Assembly: GCF_000613305.1 (NCBI RefSeq)
Contig: NZ_BAIO01000003.1
Coordinates: 1-42,084, forward strand
Source: Komagataeibacter kakiaceti JCM 25156
GTDB taxonomy: Bacteria > Pseudomonadota > Alphaproteobacteria > Acetobacterales > Acetobacteraceae
Reading direction: 5' to 3'
DNA: 42,084 nucleotides
The notes below the pieces were generated by a model that was not told where the DNA came from, made no database searches, and saw only the letters and a list, made by a program, of their open reading frames with translations. Below, piece after piece: positions 27,476-37,642 of this stretch. The first letter of the stretch is position 1; every line of letters begins with the position of its first letter. The translations under genes were made by a program, and so were the position numbers.

Positions 27476-27850
27476 TTATTTAACTTCGACAGAAGCACCG
27501 TTGTCTTCAAGGGTCTTCTTGATCTTCTCGGCTTCATCCTTGCTGGCGCCTTCCTTGACGGTCTTGGGCGCGCCCTCGACCAGATCCTTGGCTTCCTTCA
27601 GGCCCAGACCCGTGATCGCGCGGATTTCCTTGATCACGTTGATCTTCTTGTCGCCCGCCTTGGTCAGGACAACGTCGAATTCGGTCTTCTCTTCAGCCGG
27701 AGCAGCGGCAGCGCCACCCGGAGCGGCGGCAACGGCAACCGGAGCGGCGGCGGAAACGCCCCACTTTTCTTCCAGCAGCTTGGACAGTTCAGCAGCTTCC
27801 AGAACGGTCAGAGCGGACAGGTCTTCGACAATCTTGTTCAGATCGGCCAT
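27476..27850 (-). CDS. rplL: 50S ribosomal protein L7/L12
   Basis: 124-residue stalk protein that recruits GTPase factors. N-terminal dimerisation region [20 protein letters not shown], an Ala/Pro/Gly/Val hinge (about 33-54), then the C-terminal domain [40 protein letters not shown] and ending NGASVEVK. Normal length; ATG at 27850 with AGGAAG upstream. The ~100-bp gap to rplJ has two short stems, the better one CCCGG/CCGGG at 27929-27942. Confidence 0.98.
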   Translation of the reverse strand: MADLNKIVEDLSALTVLEAAELSKLLEEKWGVSAAAPVAVAAAPGGAAAAPAEEKTEFDVVLTKAGDKKINVIKEIRAITGLGLKEAKDLVEGAPKTVKEGASKDEAEKIKKTLEDNGASVEVK

Positions 27851-27952
27851 AATTCAGTCTTCCTAATTTATACACTGGTTGGCACAGCACAATCCCGTTT
27901 TTTCGGGAAAATGCCATTTTGTTGATGACCCGGCGGACCGGGCCATGGGGTC

Positions 27953-28469
27953 TCAGGCGGCTTCGCCCGTCTTGGCATAGGCACCAAAAACCCGTGCAAG
28001 CTGTCCGGCCGGCGCCTGGAGCACGCCCGCGATGCGCGTTGCCGGCGTGGAGATCATCCCCACCAGCTTCGCCCGCAGGGCATCCAGGGACGGCAGTTCG
28101 GCCAGGGCCTTGACGCTCTCGACATCGAGCGTCTGGGCACCAAGCGATCCACCGAGCAGAACAAGCTTGTCATTGGTTTTGGCGAACTCGACCAGCACCT
28201 TCGCCACGGCCACGGTTCATCCGCCCACGACAACGCGGTCGGCCCCTTCAGCAGCGGCTTGATGCCTTCGAACTGGGTCCCTGCCAGGGCGAGAGAGGCC
28301 AGCCGGTTCTTCGCGACCTTGTGTGTAGCTCCAGCCGCACGCACGCGACGCCGAAGATCCGTCACATCAGCACGCTCAGCCCGTCATTACGGGTGACAAT
28401 GACCATGGACGTCTCAGCGAACACGGCTGCGAGGGAGGCAACAAACTCCCGCTTCTCCGTACGGTCCAA
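27953..28469 (-). CDS. rplJ: 50S ribosomal protein L10 (two frameshifts)
   Basis: L10 anchors the L7/L12 dimers at the stalk base. Three frames together make a normal 172-residue protein: [20 protein letters not shown] to NDGLSV, then [20 protein letters not shown] to SWADEP, then [20 protein letters not shown] to the end. Missing bases lie near 28371 (GTGGCTGAT read as GTGCTGAT) and 28214 (CCCGTG read as CCGTG). No ATG fits; a TTG at 28469 with GGAG 7 nt upstream gives (M)DRTEKREFV. The gene is preceded by a 280-bp structured leader. Confidence 0.92.
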
Positions 28470-28486
28470 ATCCCGTCTCCATCATC

Positions 28487-28731
28487 ATCCGCCAGCGAAA
28501 ACCGGCGGATAGGGTTTACCCTTGGGGCGCCACGGCAGGCCGATGGCATCCCGGTTCGCCTGTCCTTTCAAACGGAACAACCAGTGTGGGCTTTCGCCCC
28601 GATCCGGCAATCCCCGTCTCCCGGCTGTAGCCATATGGGCAATCAAGGCTTTCGCCACATCCGGTCATGGACAGGTTCGGAAGATGGGAAGCCAGCCTCC
28701 CATCCCCTGTCCCCCACCCCTTGCGGGGCGG
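28487..28731 (-). ncRNA. Candidate L10-type leader between rplA and rplJ
   Basis: The 281-bp gap before rplJ has no gene but contains stable stems. 28714-28731 forms CC-x-CCCC/GGGG-x-GG just after rplA. 28487-28510 forms a 7-bp stem ATCCGCC/GGCGGAT ending about 7 nt before the GGAG of rplJ. The central part includes GGCGAAAGCC-type GAAA-capped segments. Many bacteria autoregulate rplJL through an L10-binding leader here. Identity is inferred from position and structure only; no consensus match was computed. Confidence 0.4.
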
Positions 28732-28750
28732 AGTCATTCTTCAGTTGATG

Positions 28751-29445
28751 TCAGGCCGCCGTGAAGGCGGACACATCAACCGTAACACCCGGCCCCATGG
28801 TGGAGGACAGGGCGATTTTCTTCACATACGTGCCCTTCGCACCCGTGGGACGGGCCTTCTGGACGGCGTCCACGAACGCACGGATGTTCTCGGCCAGCTT
28901 GGATTCGTCAAACGAAGCCTTGCCAACGCCCGCATGCACGATACCGGCCTTTTCGGCGCGGTACTCGACCTGACCGGACTTGGCGGCGGAAACCGCGCCC
29001 TTCACGTCCATGGTCACGGTGCCCAGCTTGGGGTTGGGCATGAGCCACGCGGGCCGAGGATCTTGCCCAGACGGCCGACCAGCGCCATCATGTCCGGCGT
29101 CGCGATGCAGCGGTCAAACGCGATCTCGCCAGCCTGCACCTTTTCGGCCAGGTCTTCGGCGCCAACCACGTCGGCGCCAGCAGCCTTCGCCTCCTCGGCC
29201 TTGGGGCCACGGGCGAACACGCCAACGCGCAGGGTCTTGCCCGTGCCGTTGGGCAGGGACAGCAGGCCACGGACCATCTGGTCGGCATGACGCGGGTCGA
29301 TGCCCAGGTTCATGGAGATTTCAACCGTCTCGTCGAACTTCGCCTTGGCGTTGTTCTTGACCAGGCTGATGGCCTCATCGAGGCCGTACTGCTTGCTGGA
29401 ATCGACAGCGGCGCGGGCTGCGGTCAGACGCTTGTTCTTTGCCAT
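28751..29445 (-). CDS. rplA: 50S ribosomal protein L1 (one frameshift)
   Basis: L1 forms the mobile stalk at the E site and in many bacteria represses rplKA translation. The first frame (ATG 29445) gives [20 protein letters not shown] through [16 protein letters not shown] and then fails. The second gives [20 protein letters not shown] to the end. Restoring one base near 29044 (GGCCTCATG) joins them into 231 residues, exactly the family size. It lies 5 bp after rplK. Confidence 0.95.
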
Positions 29446-29450
29446 TGTAA

Positions 29451-29885
29451 TCAGCCCTCCACCACGTCGAGGCCCATGGAGCGGGCGGAACCCGCCAGCA
29501 TGCGCACGGCGCCGTCGATATCGTTGGCGTTCATGTCTTTCTGCTTCGTTTCAGCAATCTCGCGCAGCTGCGCGATCGTGACCTTACCAACGGACGCGGC
29601 CTTGCCTACGGTCGAGCTGCCCTTGGAAATCTTGGCGGCCTTCATAAGGAAGTAGGTGTTCGGCGGGGTCTTGGTAATGAAGCTGAACGTACGGTCGGCA
29701 TACGCGGTGATGACGACGGGAATCGGCATACCGGGTTCGAGACCCTGTGTCTTCGCGTTGAACTCCTTGCAGAACTGCATGATGTTCAGGCCGCGCTGAC
29801 CCAGCGCCGGACCAACCGGCGGGGACGGATTCGCCTTGCCGGCGGGGATTTGCAGCTTGATGTAGCCAACGATTTTTTTGGCCAT
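29451..29885 (-). CDS. rplK: 50S ribosomal protein L11
   Basis: 144-residue L11, part of the GTPase-associated centre and needed for RelA activation. The ATG at 29885 has AGGAG upstream and yields [20 protein letters not shown]; eight further upstream in-frame codons are excluded. Family marks: [20 protein letters not shown], the C-terminal [10 protein letters not shown]. First gene of the superoperon; secE-nusG, its usual neighbours upstream, are absent. Confidence 0.98.
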   Translation of the reverse strand: MAKKIVGYIKLQIPAGKANPSPPVGPALGQRGLNIMQFCKEFNAKTQGLEPGMPIPVVITAYADRTFSFITKTPPNTYFLMKAAKISKGSSTVGKAASVGKVTIAQLREIAETKQKDMNANDIDGAVRMLAGSARSMGLDVVEG

Positions 29886-29937
29886 ATCCGGGGCTCCTGA
29901 CTGTTTCACCCGGACCGCGGTTCTGGTGGCCGGCCCT

Positions 29938-29952
29938 CGCCCCGATGGGGCG
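29938..29952 (-). promoter_or_regulatory. Hairpin in the rplK leader
   Basis: CGCCCC-ATC-GGGGCG on the reverse strand, a perfect 6-bp stem with a 3-nt loop, about 50 nt before rplK. It could be part of the L1 or L11 control site; unproven. Confidence 0.35.
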
Positions 29953-29988
29953 CGGCGCGCGACCTCCCGCGTTCCGATAAGAGGCGCG

Positions 29989-30018
29989 CACCTACCGCTG
30001 TTTAGGGGTGCCTGTCAA
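29989..30018 (-). promoter_or_regulatory. Candidate promoter for rplKAJL-rpoBC inside the end of the efflux gene
   Basis: Reverse strand TTGACA (30013-30018), 18-nt spacer, TAGGTG (29989-29994). The TAG of the -10 box is the stop codon of the upstream outer-membrane factor gene. The -35 is a perfect consensus. The -10 resembles the TAGGTT proposed for rpsL. Confidence 0.5.
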
Positions 30019-31619
30019 GTCCCCGTCATGAAATCCCTTGCCTGAGAGGTCATGGGATTCGGGGCCATTATCCACGCTGACGCCCTTGACCGGCGTCGGC
30101 ATGCTCAGGTGGGTGTACTGCAGCGGCGAGAACGGACGGATCTGCTTGTTGTTGGGCAGTTCCGCCGTGGTCCACCCCCCGCCGAGCGAGCGGATGAGCT
30201 CCACCTGCGCCTGCATGTAGCGGGTTTCCACCTGCACTTCGGCAATGCGGGCCTGCAGGGCGGCCACCTGCGCCACCACCACGTCCAGATAATTGGTCAG
30301 GCCGCCGGTATAGAGCTGCATGGTCATGTTCTGCGTGCGCATGGAGGCCTGCACCGCCTCGGCCTGCTGGGCGGCCTCCACATCGAGGCCATGCGTCATG
30401 CTCAGCCCGTCCTCCACGTCCTTGAAGGCGTCGAGCACGGTGGCGCGGTACTGATCTTCCGACTGGCGGTACTGGGACCAGTTGCGTTGCAGTTCCGCGC
30501 GCCGCAACCCGCCCTGGAACAGCGGCAGGACCGCCTGCGCGGCATAGTTGTACATGCCATTCGCGATTTTATCGAGCGTGAAGCCGTTATCCATGAAACC
30601 GGCCGTCGCGCTGAAGGTACATGCGGATAGAAGGCCGCGCGTGACACGCCGATGGCCCGGTTGGCCGCCGCCATGTGCCGCTCCGCGCTGGCGATGTCGG
30701 GGCGGCGTTCGAGCAGGGTGGAGGGAATCCCCACCGGAATCCTGACCTTTGGAAAGCTGATCTGCGAACGGGGCGTGATGTGGAAGTCAGCCGGAGTCAC
30801 ATTGACCAGAATGGCGATGGCGTGCTCCATCACCGCGCGCCGGGCCTGAAGGTCGGTATCGGCCGCCTGGGTGGAGAAAAGCTGGGTCTGCGCGCGCGAG
30901 ACGTCGATGCCCGCCGCGATCGCCCCCGCCTGCCGCATTTTCGTGATCTGCACCGCCGTCTCGTAATAATGGATCGAGTCGAGATAGACGGCGTGCTGCG
31001 CGTCCATGCCGCGCAGCTGCATGTAGTCATTGGCCAGTTCGGACTGGATGCTCAGCCGCGCGGTCGCGAAATCGGCCGCCGCCGCCTGCGCCATGCGCTG
31101 CTGCACACGCCTGCGGTTGCGGATGGAGGACCAGAAATCCGGCTCCCACCGCGCGGTGGCGCTGTACTGCTCGGATGACATGTAGGTCGGCCCCTGCGAC
31201 CCCGCGCCACGCCACAGCCGATGCTGGGATGCCTGATTCTGCGATGCCCCGGCCCCGCCGGTGATCTGCGGGTAGAGGTTGGACTGCGCCTCCGCCGCGA
31301 TGTCGCGCGCCTGGGTGAAGGTTTCCGCATCCGCCTGCAGGTTGGGGTTCAGGCGGCTGGCGCGTTCCTCGAGTTCATCGAGGGTGGAATCATTGAACAC
31401 GGCCCACCAGTCCCCCCGCGGCGCGGCGTCGCTGGGCTTGCCGTACTGCATGAGGCCATCGCCCTTCCAGTCATCGGACAGCAGGTAGTGCTGGTGGCGA
31501 TACCTGGGGGCGAGATCCACGCACCCGCCAAGGCTGCTGGCCAGAACGGCGCAGCCGGCAAGTGAGACCATGCGACGGGACAGGGGGGGCAAGGACCGGC
31601 TACGCGGTGCTGCATTCAT
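29992..31619 (-). CDS. NodT/TolC-family outer membrane lipoprotein of an RND efflux system (one frameshift)
   Basis: Outer-membrane channel that completes the tripartite pump. Signal peptide with RR at 15-16, a hydrophobic stretch and lipobox LGGC (Cys33), followed by VDLAPRYR, the usual N-terminus of this class. The two repeated coiled-coil halves are visible: [20 protein letters not shown] and [20 protein letters not shown], the latter a family hallmark. After [11 protein letters not shown] the frame breaks near 30618; the next frame continues [20 protein letters not shown] to the stop, about 542 residues after adding one base. The ATG overlaps the adaptor stop by 4 bp (ATGA). Substrate unknown. 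Confidence 0.9.
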
Positions 31620-32901
31620 TGACGCACCCCCGCGTCATTCGTGTTACTGTCACCCGCTGGCATGGCCCGCACGTCGTCTCCCTTTCCGACAGCGGGGGAG
31701 GCCGTGGCCCCGGCGTCGTTATATCCCGGCGTGGCGCCGACCAGATAGACCTTCTGGCCCTCCAGCAGCCCCGCGGACGGGTTGTTCACAATCCGGTCCT
31801 TCGGCCCGATCCCGGCCAGAATCTGCACCTTCGTGCCCAGGTTGGTACCCACCGTCACATTGCGCAGGCGGATGCGGTTATCCTCGTCCACCACGGCCAC
31901 CTGCATGCCTGCGCGCGGAACACCAGCGCGCCTTCGGGAATTATCAGGATATCCGGGTCTCCGGGTGCGACAAAATGTATATTGGCGTAGGAATCCGGCC
32001 ACAGTTCATGCTTGTCGTTATCCACCACCAGTTCCGTGGTCACGGTGCGGGTGCCCGCGTTGAACGCGCGCGCGGTGGCCAGGAACCTGGCCTGGAATAT
32101 CCGGCCCGGATACTGCGGCACCGACACGTCGCCCGTCAGTTTCGGGCTGATGATGTCCGCGTAATCCTGCGGGATGGAGACGAATATGCGCATGCGGTGC
32201 ACATCGGCCACACTGAACAGCTCGGTCGCCGTCCCGCGTGAGGACACGTCCCCCCCGCCCGCGTTCACATAATCGCCCACATCGGCCAGACGGGATGTCA
32301 CCACGCCATCGAACGGCGCGACAAGCTGCTTGAACCCGATCAGGGCGGCGTAGCGCGAGACCTCATGCCGGGCGGCCTCGACCTCCGCCTCCCTGACCTC
32401 GGCATCGGCCACCTGCACGTCCACTTCCTGCTGGGACACGGCCTGCGTGCCCTGCAGCGCGCGCCAGCGCCGCGCCGTGATCTGGGCCAGGCGGTAGCGG
32501 GCCATGGCGACATCGAAATTCGCCTTCGACGCCGCGTACTGCGCGTCCAGGCCCGGCGTGTCGATGGTGGCGAGGATTTCACCCGCCTTCACCTTGGCCC
32601 CGATATCCTTGTACCACATCTGCACATAGCCCGAGACCTGCGCGTAAATGGGCGCCTGGTACCAGGCGGAGATATTGCCCGGCAGGTCCAGCGTGCGGGT
32701 CTTCGGCCCCCTTTCGGGCATGATGATCTGTACACGGGGTATGGCCGCGTCCTGCGCCGCCGCCCTCAGATGGGCGACATGCATCCGGCGCTCCACGATT
32801 CCGCCCACCACGACAGCGGCCAGCACGATCCCGCCAACAGCGACGTACAGCCGCCCGCGCCCGGACCGGCGCGGCGTCTGGTTTTCCCCTGAGGCGGTCA
32901 T
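31616..32901 (-). CDS. RND periplasmic adaptor (membrane fusion protein) (one frameshift)
   Basis: Links the inner-membrane pump to the outer-membrane channel. N-terminal anchor at about 19-37 (YVAVGGIVLAAVVVGGIV), then the beta-barrel/lipoyl segment LPGNISAWYQAPIYAQVSGY with KVKAGEILATIDTPGLDAQY, an alpha-hairpin (about 120-190), and FDGVVTSRLADVGDYVNAGG. The frame breaks after EGALVFRA near 31912; one added base continues GMQVAVVDEDNRIRLRNVTV to the end, about 428 residues. Start at 32901 overlaps the pump stop by 4 bp (ATGA). The order pump-adaptor-channel with two 4-bp overlaps indicates one tightly coupled operon. Confidence 0.9.
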
Positions 32902-35900
32902 GCATGCTCTCCTTCACGGATGGCGGTCTTCTTGGATTTTCGGGAATGGATCAGCGCGAACACGCAGGGCACGAACAACAGCGTGGCGCAGGTCGCCACC
33001 AGCAGGCCGCCCATGACGGCGCGGCCCAGCGGCGCGTTCTGCGAATTGCTCAGGGACATGGGCAGCATGCCGATGATCATGGCCGAGGCCGTCATCAGCA
33101 CCGGGCGGATACGTTCATAGCCCGCCTCCATCGCAGCGCGGATGGCGTCGCCATGCACATCCATCCGCTCCCGCGCGAAGGAGACGACAAGGATCGAGTT
33201 GGCCGTCGCCGTGCCCATGCACATGATCGCCCCCGTCAGGGCCGGAACCGACAGGGCGGTATGCGTCAGGAACAGGCTCCACGCGATCCCGGCCAGCGCG
33301 CCGGGCAGCGCGGTGATGATGATGAAAGGGTCAAGCCACGACTGGAAGTTGACCACGATGATGAGGTACACGAGCAGGATCGACATGGCGAGACCGCCGA
33401 TAAGCTGCGTGTAGGCTCCGTTCATGGTCGCGGCCTGCCCCTGCACCGCCAGGCTGGAGCCCGTGGGCAGTTCCTTTCTGGCCGCATCGACCACGCGGTT
33501 GACCTCACGCGAGACCGCGCCGAGGTCCAGCCCCTCGTTCGAGGCGTAGATGTTGAATACCGGCATGATGTTGTAATGCGAGACCTCGCCCGGCGTGCCG
33601 GTCTGCACGATCTGGCTCAGCCCGCCCAGAATCTGGGGCGGCCGGTCGCCGGGGTTGCCATCCCCCTTGTCGATGGGAATGGTTTCCAGATCGTTCATGG
33701 TCTGGAGGAACTGGAGCGGGGTCTGGATATCCACCAGATGCGAAACCCCCGTCTTGGGGTCCAGCCAGTAGGTGGGCGCGACCTGCCCGCTGCCCGACAG
33801 CACGGCCAGCGCGTTGTTCGCCACGTCCGCTTCGGTCAGGCCCGTGCCCAGCGCGTAGGTGCGCCGGGCGTTGACGCGCAGCGTGGGCGTGTTCAGCGGT
33901 TCCTGCACCGATACATCGGCAATGCCGGTCACATGGCGCAGCTTTTCCGCCAGTTTCTGGGCAAAGTCGAAATTGGCGTACAGGTTGCGGCCCGATACCT
34001 GTATGTCCAGCGGCGCGGGCAGGCCGAAATTCAGGATCTTCGCCGTCAGGTCGGCAGGCATGAAGGTGATTTCGGTGCCGGGGAATTTCTGGGCCAGCCC
34101 CTTGCGCAGGATGCCACGGAACTCGGCCACCGGGGCTTCGTCATTCTTCAGCGTGACCGTCAGGTCGCAATCCTGCGCGCCGACGGTCGGCGTGGGAATG
34201 AAGGCCTGATTGAGCGGGCTGAACGGCAGGCCGCAGTTGTTGACGATCCCCTCGACCTGATTGGGCAGCAGGCGTTCGATCTCGTCGTTCACCAGCATGG
34301 CGATCTTGCCTGCCTCGGCAATCTTGGTGCCCATGGGCGCGCGCATGTGGATGGCCAGCGCGTTGGAATTGATCTCAGGAAAGAAGTCCTGCCCGGCGAA
34401 GACCAGCAGCCCGAGCGAGCAGAACGCCGCCAGCGCGAAAACCGGCACGAACTTCCCGCGGATGAAAAGCAGGTGCTCCAGCAGGCCGCGGTAACGGTTG
34501 CGGAACGTGACGAACCTGACCTCGAACCCCTGCTGGAAGCGCCCGAAGATGTTGCGCGGGGCGTGATGGCCGCCTTCCGCCTTTTCACGGGCATGGGCCG
34601 CCACCTGCGCCGCGAGCATGTATTTCGCCATGGTGGGCACCAGCGTGCGCGACAGGATGAACGACGCGATCATGGCGAAGATGATGGCCTCGGCCATCGG
34701 CATGAACAGCCAGCCCGCCACGCCGGTCAACTGGAACAGCGGCATCCACACGATACAGATGCACAGCGTGGAGACGAATGTGGGAATGACGATCTGGTTG
34801 GCGGCGTCGATGATGGCCGTTTCCAGATCCTTCTCCATTTCCAGATGCGCGTCGATATTCTCGATCATGACGGTCGCGTCATCCACCAGAATACCCACCG
34901 CCAGCGCCAGACCGCCCAGCGTCATGACGTTGATGGTCTGCCCCGCCGCCCCCAGCCCGATGACCGAACACAGCATGGCCAGCGGGATGGAGGTGGCGAT
35001 GATGACGGTCGATCGCCACGACCCCAGGAACAGGAGCACCACAAGGCTGGTCAGCATGGCGGCGGTGCCCATTTCCTGCACCACGTCGCGCACCGCCTCC
35101 TTCACGAAGGTCGAGGCGTCGCCCAGCACGGTGATGTCGACCCCCGGCGGCAGCGTCCTGACAATGGAGGGCAGCAGCCCCTTGATCCCGCTGACCACCG
35201 ACAGCGTGGAGGCGTCGCCGCTTTTCATGATGACGATCAGGACGGCCTGATGCCCCTTGACCAGCACCATGTTGGTCTGTGGCGGCCCGCCGGCATGCAC
35301 CCATGCCACGTCACGCAGGTAGACGACGGAATTGCCTTCCTGCTTGATGGGCATGTTGTTGAACGTGTCGATCTCATCGGGCGAGGCATTGGTCTGGACC
35401 ATCCAGTCGAACGCGCCGATCTGCTGGTCGCCCGCGGGCAGCACGATGTTCTGCTTGCCCAGCGCATTGCCGATATCGGTTGCCGAAAGCCCGTGGGCCA
35501 GCAGCTTGCTCTGGTCCAGATCGACCATGATATTGCCCGGCTGCCCCCCGTATGGATTGGGAATGGCGGCCCCCGCGACCGACACCAGCGCCGGACGGAT
35601 CAGGTTGGAGGACATGTCGTAAATCTGTGACGCCGTCATGGAATCGGAGGAAACCTGCAACGTCAGCACCGGCACGGAGGAGGCGTTGTAGGTCAGCACC
35701 AGCGGCGGCGTCATGCCTGCGGGCATCTGCTTGATGACGGTCTGGGAGACGGAGGTGATCTGGGTCTGCGCCACGGCGGTGTCGGTGCCGGGCTGGAAGA
35801 ACACCTTCACGATGCCGCGCCCGTAATAGGACTGGCTCTCGATATGTTCGATATTGTTCACCGTGGCGGTGAGCGCGCGTTCGTAATAATAGACCACGCG

Positions 35901-36086
35901 GCCGGACATGTCCTCGGGCATGAGGCCGGTATAGGTCCAGCAGATCGCGACCACGGGGATGTTGATGCTGGGGAACACGTCCGTCGGCGTGCGCAGCAGG
36001 CCCCGCACACCGAACACGACAATCAGGATCGAAAGGACAACGAAAGTATAGGGCCGCTTGAGCGCGGTAACGACAATACCGTTCAT
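32898..36086 (-). CDS. RND efflux inner-membrane transporter (AcrB-like superfamily)
   Basis: 1062-residue proton-driven pump, 12 membrane segments in two halves. Family marks: N-terminal RPYTFVVLSILIVVFGV, porter region PTDVFPSINIPVVAICW, and TM4 GGLALAVGILVDDATVMIEN with the proton-relay pair D402/D403. In TM10 the AcrB Lys940 position is Ala (CMGTATANSILVVSFARERM; A962-N963), as in a side branch of the superfamily. The frame is intact over 3.2 kb. It follows the kinase gene by 161 bp without an obvious promoter or terminator. A strong GGAGG lies 15 nt before the chosen ATG, next to an out-of-frame ATG at about 36100, so the true start may be five codons upstream if a base is missing. Substrate unknown: no metal-pump methionine motif was recognised. 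Confidence 0.93.
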   Translation of the reverse strand: MNGIVVTALKRPYTFVVLSILIVVFGVRGLLRTPTDVFPSINIPVVAICWTYTGLMPEDMSGRVVYYYERALTATVNNIEHIESQSYYGRGIVKVFFQPGTDTAVAQTQITSVSQTVIKQMPAGMTPPLVLTYNASSVPVLTLQVSSDSMTASQIYDMSSNLIRPALVSVAGAAIPNPYGGQPGNIMVDLDQSKLLAHGLSATDIGNALGKQNIVLPAGDQQIGAFDWMVQTNASPDEIDTFNNMPIKQEGNSVVYLRDVAWVHAGGPPQTNMVLVKGHQAVLIVIMKSGDASTLSVVSGIKGLLPSIVRTLPPGVDITVLGDASTFVKEAVRDVVQEMGTAAMLTSLVVLLFLGSWRSTVIIATSIPLAMLCSVIGLGAAGQTINVMTLGGLALAVGILVDDATVMIENIDAHLEMEKDLETAIIDAANQIVIPTFVSTLCICIVWMPLFQLTGVAGWLFMPMAEAIIFAMIASFILSRTLVPTMAKYMLAAQVAAHAREKAEGGHHAPRNIFGRFQQGFEVRFVTFRNRYRGLLEHLLFIRGKFVPVFALAAFCSLGLLVFAGQDFFPEINSNALAIHMRAPMGTKIAEAGKIAMLVNDEIERLLPNQVEGIVNNCGLPFSPLNQAFIPTPTVGAQDCDLTVTLKNDEAPVAEFRGILRKGLAQKFPGTEITFMPADLTAKILNFGLPAPLDIQVSGRNLYANFDFAQKLAEKLRHVTGIADVSVQEPLNTPTLRVNARRTYALGTGLTEADVANNALAVLSGSGQVAPTYWLDPKTGVSHLVDIQTPLQFLQTMNDLETIPIDKGDGNPGDRPPQILGGLSQIVQTGTPGEVSHYNIMPVFNIYASNEGLDLGAVSREVNRVVDAARKELPTGSSLAVQGQAATMNGAYTQLIGGLAMSILLVYLIIVVNFQSWLDPFIIITALPGALAGIAWSLFLTHTALSVPALTGAIMCMGTATANSILVVSFARERMDVHGDAIRAAMEAGYERIRPVLMTASAMIIGMLPMSLSNSQNAPLGRAVMGGLLVATCATLLFVPCVFALIHSRKSKKTAIREGEHA

Positions 36087-36247
36087 GCGCGGCCCGTCAT
36101 CCTCCGCTGGAGCGGCCTACCCCTCGTCGCGGGCCGCGCGCCGCATGCTGGCTGCGCCCGGAACAGGTGGTCTTCTCGCATCTCTATCTCCCCGTCTGTC
36201 CTTCTGGTGTTAATGGGGGTGCAACGGGTGGCAAATGAAATTTCAAT

Positions 36248-37642
36248 TTAGTTTCCCGGCGTCACCACGCTGCCCGGCGGGAAAACAATGCTCATGGTGG
36301 CCCCCGGCAGCGTGTCATGCACGCGTGACTGGGTGATCTCCAGCCGCGCGTGGTGCAGCGCCAGAATGGCCGACACCAGACTGAGCCCCAGCCCGCTGCC
36401 GGGAATGTGACGGCTTTTGTCCGAGCGGTAGAAGCGCCCCGTCACCGCCTTGCGCTCCCCGACGGGAATGCCGATGCCGGTATCGGCTATGCTCAGCAGG
36501 GCGCAGCTTCGTTCATGCAGGTGCGGATGTCCACCCGTCCGCGCTCGGGCGTGAATTTGATGGCGTTGTCCACGATATTGGCCAGCACCTCGATCAGCAG
36601 GTCACGGTCCCCCTGCACATGTATCGGCTCCCCATCCGTCTCATGGGAAAGGACTATACTTGGTCTCGGCTATGGGTTCATACAGATCGATGATATCCGC
36701 CACCAGCGCATCGAGATCGACCACGCCGAACCCCGCGCGCCGCCGCCCGTTCTCGATCTCGCCTATGCGCAGCAGCGCGGTGATGATGGCGAATGACTGG
36801 TCAAGATCATCAATGGTGTGTGACATGACATTGCGCAGCGCCTGGGCCGAATGGTCCGCGTTCAGCGCGCGGTCAAGGCGCGCGCGCACCCGCGCCAGCG
36901 GCGTGCGCAGGTCGTGGGCGATGTCGTTGCCCACGTCACGTATTTCATCGAGCAGCTGCTCCAGCCGGTCCAGCATGCGGTTGACGCTGCCCGCCAGCCG
37001 CTGGAGGTCGTCGTTCTGCCGGCCCGCGGGCAGGCGCTCGTGCAGGTCGCCCTCCATGATGCGATCGATCGCCTCATGCATGTCCTTGACGCGTGACAGC
37101 GCCCGGTGGCTGAGGATGATGCCGGTCATGAGCGCGAACAGGACGGTCGGCACGATCGAGACCAGCATGGAGTGCCGCATCATGAGCCGCAGTTCGGTGC
37201 GCATGTGCCGGCTGCGCCCCAGCACGAGGTAGCGCTCCCCCCGCACGGGCACGGCGACCATGCGCAGGGCGGTGGAGGATCCGCCCTCCATCGCTTCGGG
37301 CTCGATGACATGGACATGCCCGTCCGCCACCAGCCCGGTGGGCCAGCTATGCAGGTCGCCCACGATGTAATGCTGGCCGGCATCGAACAGGGTGGTGACG
37401 TTGAGCAGGATGCGCAGGTCATCTGTCGCGCGGTCGCGCACCTGCTGTTCGAGTTCCTGCGGGGTTTCACGTTGCAGGATGCTGGCCTCGCGCAGCAGCA
37501 GCATGTCCGAACGCCGGGCCTCGAACACATTGGCCTGACTGTAACCGAAGAAGAACTGCAACGCCGCCGAGCCGATCATGGCCGCCACCACCGCCAGCGT
37601 CAGGCGGAAGGTGGCGGTACGGAACAGCTCGTTACGAAACAC
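36248..37642 (-). CDS. Membrane histidine kinase paired with the RND pump (two frameshift sites)
   Basis: Sensor kinase, about 465 residues after repair. TM1 about 12-32, a ~120-residue periplasmic sensor, TM2 about 157-178, HAMP (179-231), H-box NDIAHDLRTPLARVR with H243. The frame breaks after YEPIAETK near 36659 (two bases missing), resuming as LSHETDGEPIHVQGDRDLLI and EVLANIVDNAIKFTP (N-box). It breaks again near 36507 (one base), resuming as CALLSIADTGIGIP (G1 box), VTGRFYRSD (F box) and GSGLGLSLV (G2 box). All catalytic boxes are present. The GTG start at 37642 overlaps the regulator gene by 11 bp. Confidence 0.88.

Noticed and set aside
32904..35630. 908-codon open frame on the plus strand opposite the RND pump, and similar long antisense frames opposite rpoB (23028-25388) and rpoC (18737-20554)
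   Set aside because: They mirror well-conserved minus-strand genes. In GC-rich genes the antisense frame is often open; the translations are rich in His, Arg and Gly without recognisable domains.
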